DNA of 64,000 bases from Rugalucina vietnamica (taxonomy: Eukaryota; Mollusca; Bivalvia; Lucinida; Lucinidae): contig OZ024875.1 of the NCBI GenBank assembly GCA_964017185.1, positions 25,677,456 through 25,741,455 on the forward strand, read 5' to 3'. A program made the position numbers and the translations under genes. Numbering within the stretch: position 1 is the first letter of the stretch; each line of letters opens with the position of its first letter. The notes beneath the pieces were generated by a model, which saw nothing but the letters and a program-made list of their open reading frames with translations, was not told the origin of the DNA and searched no databases. Positions 34,073-45,900 of the stretch are shown here, one piece after another.

Positions 34073-35110
34073 GTAATTTGGGGTAATATGGACCATTGGG
34101 GAATATGGACCACCCTGTGTTTTCTTCAAATATTTTACTCAAGACTCATGTTTGACAAAAAGTAATAACATTTTGTTATTCCCTGGCTATCCATCCTAAA
34201 TTATCGAATTCATTTTACATTCATACCTAAGCTGGTGTTTTCGGACAGGTTAAATAAATGAACCCCAATAAAACAGCCTGTGAAAATCGTGCACTTAAAA
34301 TGTTTTAGTTTACACTTAAGAACCAATAAAAAGATTAATGACATTATATAGAACCAAGTTTCATGTAAAATTAACCTTAATACACCATTTTAGAAGATGA
34401 TGCAAATGGTCATTTGCATGAGCTATTTTTCAGTGTTGGAAAATTTCTCCATTGACATAACCGTCGTGTCTGGGATAACATGGACCATCAATTTTTCTTT
34501 TGGGGTAATATGGACCATCTAAGAATTTTGTCTCAAACTCTTTCTGAAATTGATACACTGAACATTTACTACCACATGTCTTTAGAATTTTATCTTTTGC
34601 ACTTGCGTGATATGTTTTAAGCTATCTTTGAAAATAAATTGTTTTTCAAGTGAAGTTTATAAGCAAAATGCGAATATATATAAGCATTTTTGCGAATGTC
34701 CGTTTTGTAAGTTTGTCAAGGTGTTTTGATTTTCGATGCGAAATATTTTTCCAGTGAATTTGTTTCGTGGACATCTATGTTTATTTTATACTAAATAGAC
34801 TTTGAAATAGAAGTTTACATTTTGTTTTCCAAATTTATATGTTGACATCGTCAGCATTTTAAAGTTGTGGTCCATACTACCCCAGTAGAGTGGCCCATAT
34901 TACCTCAAATGTTTGGTAATTTGGACCACCCAGTGGGTGTGTTTATCGTAATACGCAACAAAAACTAGCAACGAAATGAAGTAAATTTTATATTAAAATG
35001 GTTTACAAATGCCTGCCTCAAAATAGACACGGTATACAATAATAACGTAAATATACTGTGGTTGAACTGATTCGTTTTGTGCTTAAGCGGTCCATATTCC
35101 CCCAAATTAC
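34073..35110. mobile_element. TIR element with reiterated GGTAATATGGACC motif
   Basis: Ends are inverted: GTAATTTGGGGTAATATGGA on the left, and its near inverse (GGTCCATATTCCCCCAAATTAC, two strands of the same motif) on the right. Variants of GGGTAATATGGACCA occur at least eight times inside, in both orientations and near both ends (34,081, 34,099, 34,471, 34,502, 34,868, 34,890, 34,914, 35,088). Subterminal reiteration of a short motif is typical of elements whose transposase binds multiple sites. No coding sequence and no clear target duplication. Confidence 0.6.
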
Positions 35111-35398
35111 ACTATATATTACTTGATGTAACGTGTGTTTGATAAACAGACATATTTGACATCTATTTGTTGAAATTGTATAAATTATAAAAGTTTGATA
35201 TTTGGAAGTAGCAAAAACCTTCAAATGCAGGTAGTATTGGCCGTATTGCGCAATTTTGGGTACCGAATCCTCATCAGTGACCCTTTATAAAGTCTGCAGA
35301 CTCTCTGGCTGTATTGAAATTGCTGTGTTGCTCTGTATTATACAATGCAACTTATAAAATCAAAGCATATAAGAAATAAATATCCTTTCCTCGAAATA

Positions 35399-35826
35399 TT
35401 GTCCCTGATGTAACGATTTCTGTCCCTGATGTAACACTTTTCACCGTTACATCACGGACCGTTACATCAGGGACATATTTTAGATAAATCACTTGTAAAT
35501 TGCTTCCAATATACTTGTGCGTTCATTGTTATGGTGAAATGTTTACACAACCACTAAACACGTTTTATGAATAGTACCTACATATTGTCGCTTGAAAAAA
35601 ATAACCAGTAGAGGCTCTAACATCAGGGAACTATTACAAATATACTCACTCACCTGAAAATTGAAATAATTATTTTTTCAGATCTGCTCTATAGATGTGT
35701 CATCATGGCAGTCAGCCATATTTAATTTCAATGTAGCTCTTCAAAATGCAGATAGATGTTCCACCTTTACCAAGGGGAGTCACCTTGTACTTGGTATTTT
35801 TAGATAAATTGTTACATCAGGGACAA
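35399..35826. mobile_element. TIR element with reiterated TCCCTGATGTAAC motif
   Basis: Perfect 16-bp terminal inverted repeats TTGTCCCTGATGTAAC and GTTACATCAGGGACAA. The motif recurs at 35,421 in direct and at about 35,446 and 35,459 in inverted orientation, so five sites lie in 430 bp, four of them clustered in the left 80 bp. No coding sequence. Confidence 0.65.
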
Positions 35827-36270
35827 AATGCTAGGTACAAAGTTTGAACACGTAAATTTAGTATTAAAAGCATGGATATTTGCTATCAAAATGTATTATG
35901 TAGTGCATGAATGATTGAATAAAGATGGAGTAGCATTTAGAACAACCACCTTAGCAAAAAAATCATTGAATCAGAGACAGATAGCAAAAAAATCATTTTG
36001 CAGACAGCGAAAATATGCCATTTTAGACACTTTGAGTAACAATTTTTTATATTTACTAGCACTTAAACGATTTTGTTTAGGATGACTCATACTCACCTCA
36101 ATTAACACCACATTCCAAGCATAAAACATTTACCAGAAGTAAACGATTTTCAGAAAAAACTTACCCGGACAGGATTTGGTTACGAAAAAATATATTGACT
36201 CATACAGACACCAAATTTTCAGCTTTATTACAAAAATGGTTATTCTTTCACAAATTACAAATAAAATTAA
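35827..36270. other. Intergenic, nothing recognised
   Basis: A+T-rich; a short direct repeat 'tagcaaaaaaatcatt' occurs twice near 35,952 and 35,983. Confidence 0.4.
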
Positions 36271-36799
36271 TAAGAGCTGTCGCAGGACAACGTGCTCGAC
36301 TGCTTCTGACCTTTGTCAAACATAAGGCCAAACTCGCCATAGTCATTCGGAAAGAAGAATGAAAAGTACCAACTGATTGTCATGGTATAAGGCAAAATTA
36401 CTGAAACATGAAATTAAGTTACAGTGACCTAGGAATACATTAGGGTCAAAGGTCTTGTCATGCGCAAACATAGTGAAAGAAGCAAGTTCACATACCAACC
36501 TCAATATATTTATAGGTTACTGTGACCTAATTTCACGGTTCAGTGATTTTGCCTTATACCTTGACACTCAATTGGTATATTTAGAAGTACGAAAATATAC
36601 TAATTGAGTATCTACAAGGCAAAATCACTGGACCATGGAAAGTAGGTCAACCCAATCATCACGACACACAAGTCAGTGTCACAAAGTTGAAAGATGAATG
36701 ACAAGCCATCTTCCTAAGTTGTTTCTATTTAGAAATAAAAAGAAATTTCAGCGAGTTCTAGATTTTGACCTTTAGCCCCACTCCCTGACTCCGACACAG

Positions 36800-36836
<37 letters not shown>

Positions 36837-37375
36837 CATGGACCCAGGGATCCAATGCCATGAAATGAAACTCAGCCCTACAGGGTGCCTTTGGTCCAAG
36901 TGATAAAAGGTTTTCAAGACTTCTAGAATACTATATCACAGAAAAGCCATTATTAATGGTGTTCTAGATTTTAACCTCTGGCCCCACCCCCTGGCAAGGA
37001 CCCAGGGATCCGATGCCATGGAATGAAAGCCATCCCTACAGGGTATCAATGGCCGAAGTATCAATGCTTTCTGATCATTGGTTGTCAAGATATGGACTTC
37101 TAGAAAACTATACCACAGAAAAGACATTTTGAAGGTGTTCTAGATTTTAACCTCCAGGCCCACCCCCTGGCCCGGACCCTGGAGCCCGATGCCATGGAAT
37201 GAAAGCAAACCCTACATGGTATCTATGGTTCAAGGATGAATGCTTTCTGATGAGTGGTTGTCAAGATATGGACTTCTAGAAAACTTTAACGGAAGTACGA
37301 TGCGCATGCGAATGCGCAAACGAACTGAACCGGGGTGACTACAATAGCTCTACCAGCTTCGAGCTGTCGAGCTAA
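36271..37375 (+). mobile_element. Hairpin-ended tandem-monomer element, family 2
   Basis: It begins AGAGCTGTCGCAGGACAACG with GCTCGAC just inside, contains a foldback segment (about 36,385-36,560: 'aaggcaaaattactgaaac' and its inverse), then three tandem monomers of about 180 bp ('tctagattttaacctc', 'gatgccatggaatgaaag', 'gatatggacttctagaaaact'). It closes with a CAGCTTCGAGCTG hairpin and GTCGAGCTAA. The 5' GCTCGAC is the inverse of the 3' GTCGAGC. The layout parallels family 1 although the sequence is unrelated, so I place it in the same non-autonomous class. Confidence 0.65.
36800..36834. repeat. Poly(C) run of 35
   Basis: Thirty-five consecutive C (G on the minus strand) replace part of the first 180-bp monomer, where the sister monomers have 'ccccaccccctgg'. 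Expansion from that C-rich segment is the likely origin. The true length may be uncertain because long homopolymers are error-prone. Confidence 0.9.
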
Positions 37376-38645
37376 AACTAAAAAAAACATGGTTTCTTGT
37401 GAAATCTTTGAAACTCAAATAGCAGCAAATTTTTTGTTAAAAAATTTGGCTCCATATATTATGTAATCAGTTAAGGCATACAATATCGCAAGATCTGGAA
37501 GTTTTATACACATTATACACAGAGAAAATATTTACCCTCATACTTACGTGTACCAGTTGTCCATTTCTTGCCAGTGATGATTGTTCAAAAACAAGAAGAG
37601 TTGTCAATTTATTTCTGAATATTGCAGGGGTATATCAATAACTGAATGCAGCTGTCCTTGTAGTTTCTTCCATCAACTGAATTCCACGAAAAGCTTGACC
37701 AAATTTATGTGGGCCAGATGACCAAGATAGCTGACATGCACATAAAATCATCATATCCGTTTTATAGTACATTGTCCTCGACTGAGAATTGGCAAGCTTG
37801 TCTGACAAGTCTCCTTCAAAGGCTCAAAAATCTTCTCTGGAACTGGTGGACCGATTTGAATTTGATTTTCTTGGTATTTAGCAACTTGGACTGGCATATG
37901 TCATTGTTTATATAAATCACGAACATTTATTGGGCTATTTCCCTACATGGTCAGATTTGATCATTTAAGCCTTTCATGGACTTCCGTTGATGTTAGAAAC
38001 TACATGTATGTATCTAACATTGGCTCAACAGAATGCAACATTATTCTCAACGGCAAAATCGCATCCTCCGGGCGTTCTTTGGAGCATTGGAACTCTTGCC
38101 TACCATTACGTTTGGCATTTTCACTCGTGGTTTGGTACATGTCTATCATGTAGATCTTCAGCTTGTTGACATAATCTTCTTACAATGTTTTCTTGGGTAG
38201 ATCAAATCTCCAGAAATGCATCTATAGCCAATCGAGGATAGCGCCCAAACACGTAAAAAAGAGAGAATCCAGTGCTTTTCTGCGAAAACCAGTTATCAGA
38301 GGCAAGGTTTTAAACTATAGGTTTAATTAATTTTGTTGTTTCCGTAGGTCCCTAGAGTATTGGTTGATGTAGTTTATGCTCGTTGACAAGCAAGTGTACA
38401 GTTTAATATTTTAGATTCATGTCCTGAAAGTTCTTAGCATGGATATTATTGTTTTGGTTTTGTTTTGGAAATGTGAAGGATGCTATTTCTTCTTGCTGGG
38501 AAGTATGTCATGTAAATCTGTTATCTGCAATATTTAAATGTGTGTCAGTTGTATGTCAAGTGCCAAAATGTGTTAAAAGCGCCTTCCCCTGGGGCAAATG
38601 TATTTTAATATGCATGATCGTTGTGCATGCTTCACATTGTTAAGG
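37376..38645. other. Intergenic; possible decayed inverted monomer
   Basis: No gene seen. Around 37,826-37,870 the sequence 'ctctggaactggtggaccga' is close to the inverse of the family 1 monomer block 'tcggtccaccggttctggag', suggesting an old copy in the opposite orientation. Confidence 0.4.
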
Positions 38646-38653
38646 CCTATAAG

Positions 38654-40084
38654 CAGGGCTGGGGTAATCATAATTTGTAATTGATTACAGATTTTGAAGT
38701 AATCAGTTGTAATCAGTAATCAGCCATTTTTCTGATTACAAGTAATTTAATTTAATCAATTACAATTGAAAAAATGGCTTGTAATCATGATTACATTCTG
38801 ATTACAATTAGATAGATTTTGACTGGTTTTATGCTAAATATTAATGTGTATCAATGGTATATATCAATATGGGCAAAATCTAAACCAAACCACAGACCCC
38901 CCCCCCCCATCCCGCACAAAGGAAATAATTCATGAAACTTGTCTTTATGTATGCAATGGCACAGGCAAAGGATGTTTTGTAAATTACGGTTATAAAATGG
39001 AACGGACATCATAAACTTATTTGATATTATATACATTTTGACAATTCATATACTGCATATTCACTGAAATTTACATTACCTAACACCCTAAGCTACAAAT
39101 CATTTAGAGGCAGCTATATTCAAGCATTTCTAAAATCTACAGCTTAATGATTATTCTTAAGCTCAGTCTAATGCACCAATTAGGTTTATATGGCTGTGTC
39201 ACTTTAATTGGCTTGTTGGTCTATTGAAAACAAAGGTTGTTCAGGGTGTGAACAATTTCTTTTATTGTATGCTGATGAATTAATTTGATTATGCATTTGA
39301 GTCAAACAAAGTGGGGATTTACCTGTGACCACACCTGTACAAACTGTTAACAATCAAGATATGCATTAGCAGACAACTATATTTTCTTTACAAATGGGAC
39401 ATGTTAAGTTAACCAAAGATCGTTAAGTCAGTGAAGTTAACCAAAGTTTTAGCTTCTTACAGTTTGGTTTTCAAGGATAAGGGCTGGTTTATAATTGTGT
39501 CCATTCCTGGTCACTGCTTATTGTTTTACTCTTGAAATGCATTCTTTCTGTGTTTTAGAAAAAAAATATGCATTACATGCAGGTTTATACTTTGCAGGAC
39601 TTTCATGAATATGCAATTTATCATCCTAGCTTACTTGATAAAATTCAGCAAAATAACAACAACTCAATGAAAGACAAAACTTAACAATTCATTGAACAGT
39701 ATATGTGATGATTTATCCAACAACTCAGGTCATGGAGGTGGGACCTTGGTTTAAAATCTGGAATCGTGTCTGGTTCGGCTTCCAGGAAAAATAATATGAT
39801 AATTCTAAATTGATAGAATTGAGTTCAAATGATACTTTTAGTGAGTTGTTATTGTTTCCATGTAAAATACCAGTGAGAAGCATTAAAGAAACCAATTTAT
39901 AAGACATGTCAACTGCCATCTTACCAAAGTAATCAAAAGTAATCTGATTACTTTGTCAAAGTAATTGTAATTTAATTGATTACATTCAAAATCTAAAGTA
40001 ATCAGTTGTAATCGATTACATTTTACGGACAAAGTAATCGGTAACTTAATCGATTACATTGCAATGTAATCGACCCCAGCCCTG
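38654..40084. mobile_element. hAT-type non-autonomous element, 8-bp TSD
   Basis: CCTATAAG occurs directly before (38,646-38,653) and after (40,085-40,092). Terminal inverted repeats are CAGGGCTGGGGTAATC at the left and GACCCCAGCCCTG at the right. CAGGG ends with an 8-bp duplication define the hAT superfamily. Both subterminal zones (38,667-38,815 and 39,926-40,073) are packed with GTAATC / GATTAC motifs. The 1.1-kb middle has no transposase frame. Confidence 0.9.
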
Positions 40085-40284
40085 CCTATAAGTTTGTTAA
40101 TTCTGTTGTATTGAGGTTAACTGACCCAATTCAACAATTTTTCAGTCATGTTAAGAAAGAGTGATCTATAATACAGGAAACTGTCACACTACCACTAGGC
40201 TAACACATTCTAATATTTACATTTTTATTGGAATCGCCCTAGATGAAAGTATCTTTCTTGATGTTCTTCATTTCCCAATGAAAA

Positions 40285-40445
40285 ACATTAAGTCACGTGA
40301 TCTAGAGGCCACGCCTGTGGGCGAGGCGCCGTCAAAACCCATCCAGTGATGTTGTTTGTTTACTCTTGTTGTCGTGACGTTTGTCGCGTATCGCCATGAC
40401 GTTAGGCGCGAAAATTTGACGTTTTGGCTGTTCCAAAATTACGTT
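40285..40445. promoter_or_regulatory. CpG-rich block with E-box and CRE-like sites
   Basis: A short island of elevated CpG in A+T-rich DNA with TCACGTGA (palindromic E-box), three TGACGTT / CGTGACG CRE-like sites and TAGGCGCGAAA (E2F-like). This looks like promoter sequence, but I cannot attach it to a gene. 'gaaaaacattaagtcacgtg' also resembles a repeat block at 42,075-42,085, so it may instead be part of a repeat. Confidence 0.25.
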
Positions 40446-40479
40446 AAGTGGGATTTAAAGTCAAATAACATAAAAATAT

Positions 40480-41974
40480 AGCAAAAGTGAGCAAAGCTCA
40501 CATACCCCCGGCAGTAGCCATCATAGGTCATACCACTTTGAGACAAAAAGCAGATTACAGAAGAAGGTATACATCTAGTCTCATCAAATACCCAGGTGTT
40601 CTGTAAGCTACAAAGATAGAACATCAAGTTATCTTCTTCTGGAGTAGATTTGTTTAAAATTTAAGAAAATTATAAAAACAAAGTTCTGAGACCTGAGCTG
40701 TATTATAGGAAAACCTGCTGGTTGCATATGTGAAAACAAAGATTTAGATCAGCTGCAAAATCAATCCCTCAACATTCTAAATCAGAAACTGCTAGTGTCT
40801 AACCATTTTGTGCTATATAGCCACATCTATCTCCAACCTCTTTGGAGATTCCGAAGAAAGGTTTTATCGTGGCATAGCTCACATGAAGTTACATCCAACA
40901 ACAACAACAAAAAAAACTTTTGGAGATAAAATATATTCATAAATAATTATATTCACAATGAAAGGCTTTGGGTTGAGTGACAGATGGAAAAACATAAGCA
41001 GGAGATTATTTCTTACACAACACAACTTATCATTCCCAATGTTTGTACTAAATTTCATCATTCTATGTCAAGCAGTTCCTGAAAGTAAAATGAAAGTAAA
41101 ATGGATAAATGAAGTGACTGATAAGCAGGAGATGGCTGATTCTTTCTTACACAATACAACTTACCATACTATTTCATCATCCTATGTCAAGCAGTTCCTG
41201 AGAAATTTTTGACAAAAATCTCCATATTCATTATACAGGAGTGACAGATGGAAAAACTACAAAGTGGAAAAAGAATGGAAAAACAAATACTGACCATCTG
41301 ATTTTCTCTTACACAATACACTTGGACACTGTCTAGATGTATATAAAATTTGAAGAAGCTAGCATAAATAGGAGCTGAGAAATCTGTGACAGAAATTTCA
41401 ATCAGAGAGAAAGAAAAATGGACAAATAAAGGGACTGATAAGCAGGAGATGCCTGATTTTTTCTTACACAATACAACTTACCATACCCAATGTTTGTACC
41501 AAATTTCAACATCCTATGTCAAGCAGTTCCTGAGAAATCTTTCACAGAAATTTCCATATTCATTATACAGGAGTGACAGATGGAAAAACTACAAAGTGGA
41601 AAAAGGATGGAAAAACAAATACTGGCCATCTGATTTTCTCTTACACAGTACACTTGGACACTGTCTACATGTATACAAAATTTGAAGAAGCTGGCATAAA
41701 TAGGAGCTGAGAAATCTGTGACAGAAATTTCAATCAGAGAGAAAGAAAAATGGATAAATAAAGGGACTGATAAGCAGGAGATGGCTGATTCTTTCTTACA
41801 CAATACAACTTACCATACCCAATGTTTGTACCAAATTTCATCATCCTATGTCAAGCAGTTCCAGAGAAATCTTTGACAGAAAAAAAGTTTACACACACAC
41901 ACGCACACAAACATCTTCACAGAAAAGACAAAAACTATATACCCCCTATATACTTCGTATATGCCGGGGGTATA
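40480..41974 (+). mobile_element. Hairpin-ended tandem-monomer element, family 3
   Basis: The start has a small hairpin (GTGAGCAAAGCTCAC) followed by ATACCCCCGGCA. Inside, monomers of about 332 bp repeat ('gataagcaggagatg', 'cctatgtcaagcagttcc', 'gtgacagatggaaaaactac') from about 41,080 onward. The 3' end is a hairpin reading TATACTTCGTATA within ATACCCCC...GCCGGGGGTAT, so the 5' CCCCCGGC is the inverse of the 3' GCCGGGGG. Same architecture as families 1, 2 and 4. The two ninety-four-codon minus frames 332 bp apart (41,187-41,471 and 41,519-41,803) are monomer echoes. Confidence 0.7.
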
Positions 41975-42043
41975 ATGAACGGTGATATGCGCAATTAAAA
42001 ATCTGATACTTGATTGATAATATAAAATGTAAATATAAGTATT

Positions 42044-42181
42044 GAAATTCAGATTTTAGCTTTCACTGGATGATGAAAAACATTAGCTGTTTTAATGTCT
42101 CCGAGAAGCCCTTCGGGCTTCACAGACATTAAAACAGCCTAATGTTTTTCATCATCCAGTGAAAGCTAAAATCTGAATTTC
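42044..42181. repeat. Near-perfect 138-bp hairpin
   Basis: Arms of about 57 bp (GAAATTCAGATTTTAGC at the left and its inverse at the right) match except for one inserted base near the inner end. The apex is AAGCCCTTCGGGCTT, again with TTC closed by C-G. As DNA or RNA it would form a very stable hairpin. Confidence 0.85.
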
Positions 42182-42210
42182 ATTCCTTAAATGAGTAGGT
42201 TATGTTTAAG

Positions 42211-42420
42211 AAATAGATCAGCTCTAGTGGTGATTTGTTGTGTAAAAATTCACTGTTTGACGGTCAGTTGTAAGAATATAAATATTGATTCACTGTTTGG
42301 AAGTCAGTTGTAAAGATGATCAAATCATGATTGTGTAGTATGAGTTATTTATATTCTTACAACTGACTGACAAACAGTAAATTATTATTCAATAAATCAC
42401 ACACTTGAGCTGATCTATTT
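42211..42420. mobile_element. 210-bp foldback MITE
   Basis: AAATAGATCAGCTC at the left and GAGCTGATCTATTT at the right, with a second inner inverted pair (GTCAGTTGTAAGAATATAAA and its inverse near 42,349). No coding sequence. Confidence 0.65.
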
Positions 42421-42741
42421 CAATTCTAACACACAATGAACAGAATAAAAGTCGTTGAAGCTGTCAATATTGTTCAGCTTTCCACCACTGCATTGTAGAT
42501 ATCCCCACCAAATGTTTGACTATAATAGTCATTTACACACAAGACTGTACTGCTTGATGGGAAAGTTTTACTGTTTATGTCAAGGGCACAAAGTAACATC
42601 ACACTATTAAATTTGCCCAGTGAATTGTTGCACAATATATGACATTTTCTAAACCATTGGCTATATAGGTGAGGTGTGTTAGAATTGGTTATATAAGAAT
42701 GTGTAATAAAACAGGACACAATTGTATAAAATCATGTCACA

Positions 42742-42747
42742 TTTATT
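42742..42747 (-). terminator. RFT1: Polyadenylation signal of RFT1
   Basis: On the minus strand AATAAA lies about 45 bases after the RFT1 stop codon (42,793-42,795), giving an unusually short 3' untranslated region. A later AATAAAAC near 42,710 could serve as an alternative. Confidence 0.5.
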
Positions 42748-42792
42748 TGCATAGCTATAGTATGTATGATGATTGAATGTTTTGAAAAATCA

Positions 42793-42954
42793 CTAATCCT
42801 TTTTCAGTCTCGTTTTCCTATACTGATCCTTTATAAACTGGATCATATGTGATTCTTTGAGATATATAGTGAGTAACACAGCTACACCACACACACCACC
42901 AACCCCTATATGAGCCAGTCTGTACAGTATTCCTCTGTCACAACACAACATACT
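42793..42954 (-). CDS. RFT1: RFT1 last coding exon
   Basis: Acceptor CTATTTCAG|AGT. Encodes [20 protein letters not shown], a final membrane segment and a lysine-rich C-terminus ending TRLKKD before TAG. Confidence 0.9.
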   Translation of the reverse strand, partial: SMLCCDRGILYRLAHIGVGGVCGVAVLLTIYLKESHMIQFIKDQYRKTRLKKD

Positions 42955-45900
42955 CTGAAATAGACATTACACATCTATGATCTATAGTATATACAACTGG
43001 TATATACAACTGGTCTATCAGAATGGATTGAAAATCAAAGCAGAATTACTGTGATAGTACTCTGCTCGTAAATAGGCTTCAGAGAGATACACACAAAAAC
43101 AGTAGAGAAACCAGAGGACCATTGGTCCTGAGAACGCTCACCTGAAGCCCGATCTTGGAGTATTAAGTCATCATAAAATGACCTTGACCTTGAATACTCA
43201 CACACCTTTATTGACTTCACAAGTTGTCTGCATCTGCAAAGTTTCAGGTCTCAGGCTGCAATAGTTTCCAAACCCAGTCATAATTTCAATTTTGATATTT
43301 AAATGACCTTGGGTCAAGGTCAACAAATGACCTTGGCCTTCATTAATTACTTACCTACATTGACTCCATTAGTTGTCTGCATCTAGCAACTTTCAGGTCT
43401 CAGGCTGCAACAGTTTCCAAAATATCCATTGTTTTCGCCTTTTCCCATGTAAAAGCCTATGTTTCCAAAATTGACCTTGCCGTAAAATAGGTCAAGGTCA
43501 TCCTAGGGTATCATTTCAACAAACTATATTGGGCTGGAGTCCCAAATGCTACATACCAAGTTTCGCGTAAATCGGCCAGCCGGTTCTGGAGAAGAAGATT
43601 TTTGAGTGTTTTTTACCATAGTTGGGCATGGCGGCCATCTTGGTCATGTGACCCGAATTTCATGATCGCACTTTCGTTCCCCCTACCCATGGACGCTCCA
43701 CATAAAATTTCACTTTGATTGGCCAAGCAGTTTCAGAGAAGAAGATCTTTGAAAAGTGTGTATGGACGACAGACTGGCCAAGGTCAAGAGATGACCTTGA
43801 CCTAAATTAATAACATACCTTCATCTACTCCATTGGTTGTTTGCATCTACCACTTTTCAGGCCTCAGGCTGCAATAGTTTTCAAAACATCCATAATTTTC
43901 ACTTTTTCCCATGTAAAAGCCAATGTTTCCAAAATTAACATTGCCGTAAAATAGGTCAAGGTCATCCTATGGTCATCATTTGATCAAATTATGATGGGCT
44001 GGAGTCCCAAATGCTACATACCAAGTTTCATGAAAATCGGCCAGCCGGATCTGGAGAAGAAGATTTTTGAGTGATTTTTACCATATATGGGCGTGGTGGC
44101 CATCTTGGTCATGTGACCTGGATTTCGCAACCAAACTTTCGTCTCCCCTACCCATGGATGCTCCACATAAAATTTCACTTTGATTGGCCAAGCAGTTTCA
44201 GAGAAGAAGATCTTTGAAAAGTGTGTATGGATGACAGACTGGCCAAGGTCAAGAGATGACCTTGACCTAAATTAATTACATACCTTCATCTACTCCATTA
44301 GTTGTTTGCATCTACCACTTTTCAGGCCTCAGGCTGCAATAGTTTTCAAAAAATCCATAGTTTTCACTTTTTCCCATGTAAAAGCCTATGTTTCCAAATT
44401 TGACCTTGCCGTAAAATAGGTTAAGGTCATCCAAAGGTCATCATTTTATCAAACTATGATGGGCTGAAGTTCTCTATGCTACATACCAAGTTTCGTGGAA
44501 ATCGGCCAGCCGGTTCTGGAGAAGAAGATTTTTGAGTGGTTTTTACCATATATGGGCATGGTGGCCATCTTGGTCATGTGACCTGGATTTCGCAACCAAA
44601 CTTTCGTCTCCCCTACCCATGGATGCTCCACATAAAATTTCACTTTGATTGGCCAAGCAGTTTCAGAGAAGAAGATCTTTGAAAAGTGTGTATGGATGAC
44701 AGACTGGCCAAGGTCAAGAGATGACCTTGACCTAAATTAATCACATACCTTCATCTAATCGATTAGTTGTTTGCATCTACCACTTTTCAGGCCTCAGGCT
44801 GCAATAGTTTTCAAAAAATCCATAGTTTTCACTTTTTCCCATGTAAAAGCCTATGTTTCCAAATTTGACCTTGCCGTAAAATAGGTTAAAGTCATCCAAA
44901 GGTCATCATTTTATCAAACTATGATGGGCTGAAGTCCCCGATGCTACATACCAAGTTTCGTGGAAATCGGCCAGCCGGTTCTGGAGAAGAAGATTTTTGA
45001 GCGGTTTTTACCATATATGGGCGTGGCGGCCATCTTGGTCATGTGACCTGGATTTCGCGATCAAACTTGAAATGCCACTACCCAAGGAGGCTCCACATAA
45101 AATTTCAACTAGATCGGCCAAGCGGTTTCAGAGAAGAAGATCTTTGAAATTGTGGACGACGGACGGACGGACGCCGGATCATGGCCATCCTATAAGCTCA
45201 CCTTGTGAGCCTTCGGCTCAGGTGAGCTAAAAAATCAAAATACAACATGTACTTGGCACTTGCCATTACATTAGCATCAGGAAAACATGTCCATGAAAAG
45301 CATACCCCCTTGAACCCCACTTTTATATAGAAAGACTTGGGTTTGCAGGGGTATACCCTTTTTTTTATTTTTGCTCTAAAACATAGATGGAGGATGCTCT
45401 TTTAAACCACCTTGGTGAGGCAGTTCTAACACACAATCTTATTTTTATGAGCAAAAATAAGAAAAATATCAAAACTTTTCTACTGAAAATTTTCATTTTT
45501 TACAACTTTAAAAATCACTGTACAGTGATGTAGATAATTATTTTTCACAATGCGTACTGTACGCATCAAAATAAACCGACAATACAACTGTGTACACGTC
45601 TTCTGAGGATTCTTATTCAAACCTCTTATTTAGAATCAATTAACGTTATAGATATGTGTACACGTCTGGATAAGACAATTTATTCAAGTAATGAAAATTC
45701 AAGTAAATTGGTTAACAATCCTGTAATTACATGTACATTATTGTTATTCTAATATTTAGGCATGTTAAAGTATACTTTTGTCCTCTGCATAGATAATAAG
45801 TAGAGGGAAAAAATTAAGGAAAAAAAAAACAAACAGGGTAAACTGGGCTGGCTGTAAAACATGTAATACATCAAGTTTTAAATTAAAAACAATGACCAGA

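Noticed and set aside
40285..40445. Firm promoter call
   Set aside because: E-box and CRE-like sites are present, but no first exon follows on either strand and a repeat origin is possible.
42474..42719. 81-codon minus-strand frame just past the RFT1 polyadenylation signal
   Set aside because: Composition is protein-like (for example NDYYSQTFGGDIYNAVVES), but no homologue is recognised and no clear acceptor or partner exon is found.
44997..45230. 77-85 codon frame with [15 protein letters not shown], seen again at 62,799 and 63,371
   Set aside because: It is the last monomer plus terminal tract of family 1 elements read through; repeated with the element and not under its own signals.
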